DNA from: Candidatus Tectimicrobiota bacterium
GTDB lineage: Bacteria > UBA8248
Direction of reading: 5' to 3'
Assembly (NCBI GenBank): GCA_016184445.1
Contig: JACPCT010000143.1
Location: 1-6,306 of the forward strand
Length of the DNA stretch: 6,306 nt
Below, piece by piece: positions 6,192 to 6,306 of this stretch (positions are counted from its first letter, which is position 1; each line of letters starts with the position of its first letter). Under the pieces are notes generated by a model, which was not told where the DNA came from, did not search any database, and was given only the letters and a program-made list of their open reading frames with translations. A program made the translations under genes and the position numbers.

Positions 6192-6306
6192 ATGGCCGCA
6201 TGGACCCAGCCGCCCCTCCTTACCGCCCTGGCCTCCCTCCAGAGGAAGGAAGGGCACCTCTCCGGCGAAGCCCCTCGCCCGCCTCGCCGTGGCCAGGCCG
6301 CGGGTC
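6192..6306 (+). CDS. Start of a NuoE-like (24-kDa [2Fe-2S] subunit) protein, partial, probable one-base frameshift
   Basis: An ATG at 6192 has GGAG 6 bases upstream, within CCGGAGAGCGTC. It opens MAAWTQPPLLTALASLQRK, then EGHLSGEA. This fits the N-terminal helix pattern of NuoE-type thioredoxin-like subunits of NADH dehydrogenase, formate dehydrogenase and NAD-linked hydrogenases ('LLxALxxLQxxxGyLxxEAL'). In the written frame the next residues (PRPPRRGQAAG) do not fit. If one C is removed from the run at 6271-6274, the frame reads EALARLAVARPRV, which continues the family pattern. So the gene probably has a one-base insertion, either real or a sequencing error. The iron-sulfur cysteines lie beyond the window edge and cannot be checked. 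It is divergent from the main cluster and likely unrelated in function. The call rests on fewer than 40 residues. Confidence 0.42.
   Translation, partial: MAAWTQPPLLTALASLQRKEGHLSGEAPRPPRRGQAAG

Overview
The window is GC-rich bacterial DNA (codon third positions are almost all G or C). The genes point to a Gram-negative-type cell that exports proteins by both Sec and Tat. I cannot place the taxon; a GC-rich, deep-branching or uncultured lineage known mainly from metagenomes is a guess from composition and gene content, not from a marker gene.

Almost all of the window (about 1 to 5705) is one leftward (minus-strand) gene cluster. In transcription order it holds: an exported metallo-beta-lactamase-fold (MBL) protein (4942-5705); a Tat-exported DUF4159 protein (4143-4958, overlapping the first gene by 17 bases); a 778-residue membrane protein with a von Willebrand A (VWA) domain, an Ig-like region and a glutamine-amidotransferase-like domain (1801-4137); a second exported MBL-fold gene that is broken by an internal deletion (1140-1795); and the N-terminal 361 residues of a DUF4175-like membrane protein that runs off the left edge (1-1085). 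Gaps between genes are -17, 5, 5 and 54 bases, so they look like one operon. DUF4159, VWA/GATase-like and DUF4175-like proteins are established neighbours in MoxR/DUF58/BatA-type envelope clusters of largely unknown function. The unusual part here is the two MBL-fold proteins placed among them.

From about 5735 to 6191 there is a gene-poor divergent region. It has a possible leftward promoter (5816-5844), a strong hairpin without a T-tract (6023-6054) and a possible rightward promoter (6135-6162). The right edge holds the first codons of a rightward gene (6192 onward) whose N-terminus resembles the NuoE family (24-kDa, thioredoxin-like [2Fe-2S] subunit), provided one base is removed from a short C-run.

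Two points deserve attention. First, the upstream MBL-fold protein keeps the fold but has lost the aspartate metal ligands, and the second has a degenerate metal motif, so these may be binding or structural proteins rather than hydrolases. Second, three places (MBL 1 N-terminus, MBL 2 middle, NuoE-like start) need a frame change to make sense. That means either real gene decay or an error-prone draft sequence, and it limits how far any gene-loss claim can go.
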